Of a stretch of DNA of 64,000 nt, positions 62,908 to 64,000 are shown piece by piece. The position numbers and the translations under genes were made by a program. Positions within the stretch are counted from its first letter, which is position 1. The number at the start of each line of letters is the position of its first letter. A model generated the notes under the pieces. It had not been told where the DNA came from, made no database searches, and saw nothing but the letters and a program-made list of their open reading frames with translations. This DNA is from Adiantum capillus-veneris (taxonomy: Eukaryota > Streptophyta > Polypodiopsida > Polypodiales > Pteridaceae): positions 76,147,169 to 76,211,168 of the forward strand of contig CM043958.1 of NCBI GenBank assembly GCA_014529385.2. Direction: 5' to 3'.

Positions 62908-64000
62908 GGCCAATCCTTGTATACATCTTCTTCTAACCCATCATTTCCAAGTGGTGAGATAGCCAGTGAGGGAAAATCAGGAAGCATAAGATTGCAATAG
63001 AAAAAATGGTTCGAAACAAGGTCAGCTATTTGGGCTGATAGTCTTAGCAAGGGCTTGATTGATTTGAACATAGCAATCCATAAGACTCTTCATACTTCTT
63101 TTACTAATGTAATTTTCTAGTTTGAACTTGGCTACTCACGTTCTCCTCTATTGTTTGGTAGCTAAAAGAAATCCTTGAGTAGACATAGGTATCAATTGCA
63201 AACTAGAAGAATAAATGATGAAAATTTGTGGACAGGCAAGATTACAACAAGCATATGAAATTCAATTTGTTGTGGTTCAAGACTTGGGGTGGCGGGTGCA
63301 AGTGCAATAGTTCCTCTTGCTATGCCAATGGGTATGGCTCCCAACATTGGCATAATTATGGGCGTGGGAGTAGGCACAAGAAAGGGACCCATGATGTAGA
63401 TGGGTTTGAATCTCCTTGATATTGGTAGGAATTCCACCCCTAGAGGTTTTTCAAATCATCAACAATAGCACATATGGTGGATCAAATAGCTTGCTAGCAA
63501 TGGCAGCCATACTCACATGTGTTCTGCCTTTGGAGTTTTATTGAAGATATAACATGAACTGTGGTAGGATATTGGTAATCTAAACACAATCACTGATCTT
63601 TGTACTGAACATGGGCTTGAACAAGATTTCTTAAAATCGAAATAAACAAATGTGAGATTGATTTAAATCACGCTCTTCTTAAAACCTCTCTCTATGTAGT
63701 ATGATAAGCTTTATAAGATGAGAAACCGAAAATGGAGAATTGTAGCATACCTTATGAATTATTTCTTAAGGGAAGTATTATTATTGTTGAAATTTGCAAA
63801 GGATTAATTAGAATCACAAGATCTAACAAGATGAGTAGTAAAGAACATAATTTTATTTATTTATTTATTATGGATATATGCTAGAAACGACGAATAATGT
63901 CTAAGCATGGTTTTTCCTATGGGTATAATTTGTAGATGGAAGCTATTGAAAGATGTGTAAACTTATGAATGGAAATTTTGAAATGTACGGGCTCCATTAG
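62908..64000. other. No gene recognised
   Basis: Only short frames without known domains. This may be further decayed retroelement, continuing past the window. Confidence 0.5.

Overview
This looks like a nuclear segment from a land plant with a large, repeat-rich genome. A leptosporangiate fern is my best guess. The clues are GT-AG introns, long AG/CT and CA/GT microsatellites, many Ty3/gypsy and Copia remnants, and a decayed PPR gene whose repeats read like the very large PPR families of ferns and lycophytes. The lineage call is inference. I see no rRNA, tRNA or CRISPR features.

Layout. 1-2.9 kb: SSR-rich dispersed repeats, including a ~545-bp unit in three tandem copies. 2.9-6.9 kb: no recognisable gene, a possible LTR edge and an 81-bp x3 tandem repeat carrying TATA motifs. 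6.9-9.7 kb (minus): the only clearly intact host-type gene, a four-exon bHLH transcription factor with an ACT-like C-terminus. 10.4-15.8 kb (minus): a decayed PPR gene with a 288-bp MITE inside it. 18.1-19.5 kb: 3' end of a chromovirus (integrase, chromodomain, PPT, LTR). 19.7-25.1 kb: a composite array of ~1.25-kb units punctuated by microsatellites, three direct and one inverted. 25.8-30.1 kb: a non-autonomous Copia-type element with both LTRs, a PBS and a gag remnant, but with LINE ORF1-like sequence inside and no pol. 31.4-50.6 kb: a gag-protease Ty3/gypsy element (minus) interrupted by a ~9.2-kb TIR DNA transposon. 50.9-55.8 kb: a dead chromovirus (plus) ending in an inverted repeat. 57.3-62.9 kb: two further gypsy relics. 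62.9-64 kb: nothing recognisable.

The most notable object is the TIR transposon at 32880-42087. It carries a MULE-like transposase and, transcribed divergently from it across a G-run-rich promoter, an 11-exon second gene. That gene joins a ParB/sulfiredoxin-like domain (motif DGNHR) to a DNA-methyltransferase-like C-terminal domain (motif FVGVGT). I know this pairing from phage and bacterial DNA-modification proteins; here it is spliced and carried by a plant transposon. This copy is damaged: three in-frame stops, each explicable as a C-to-T change, and two frameshifts.

Apart from the bHLH gene, the genes do not form a pathway. The window is mainly a record of nested transposon insertion and decay.
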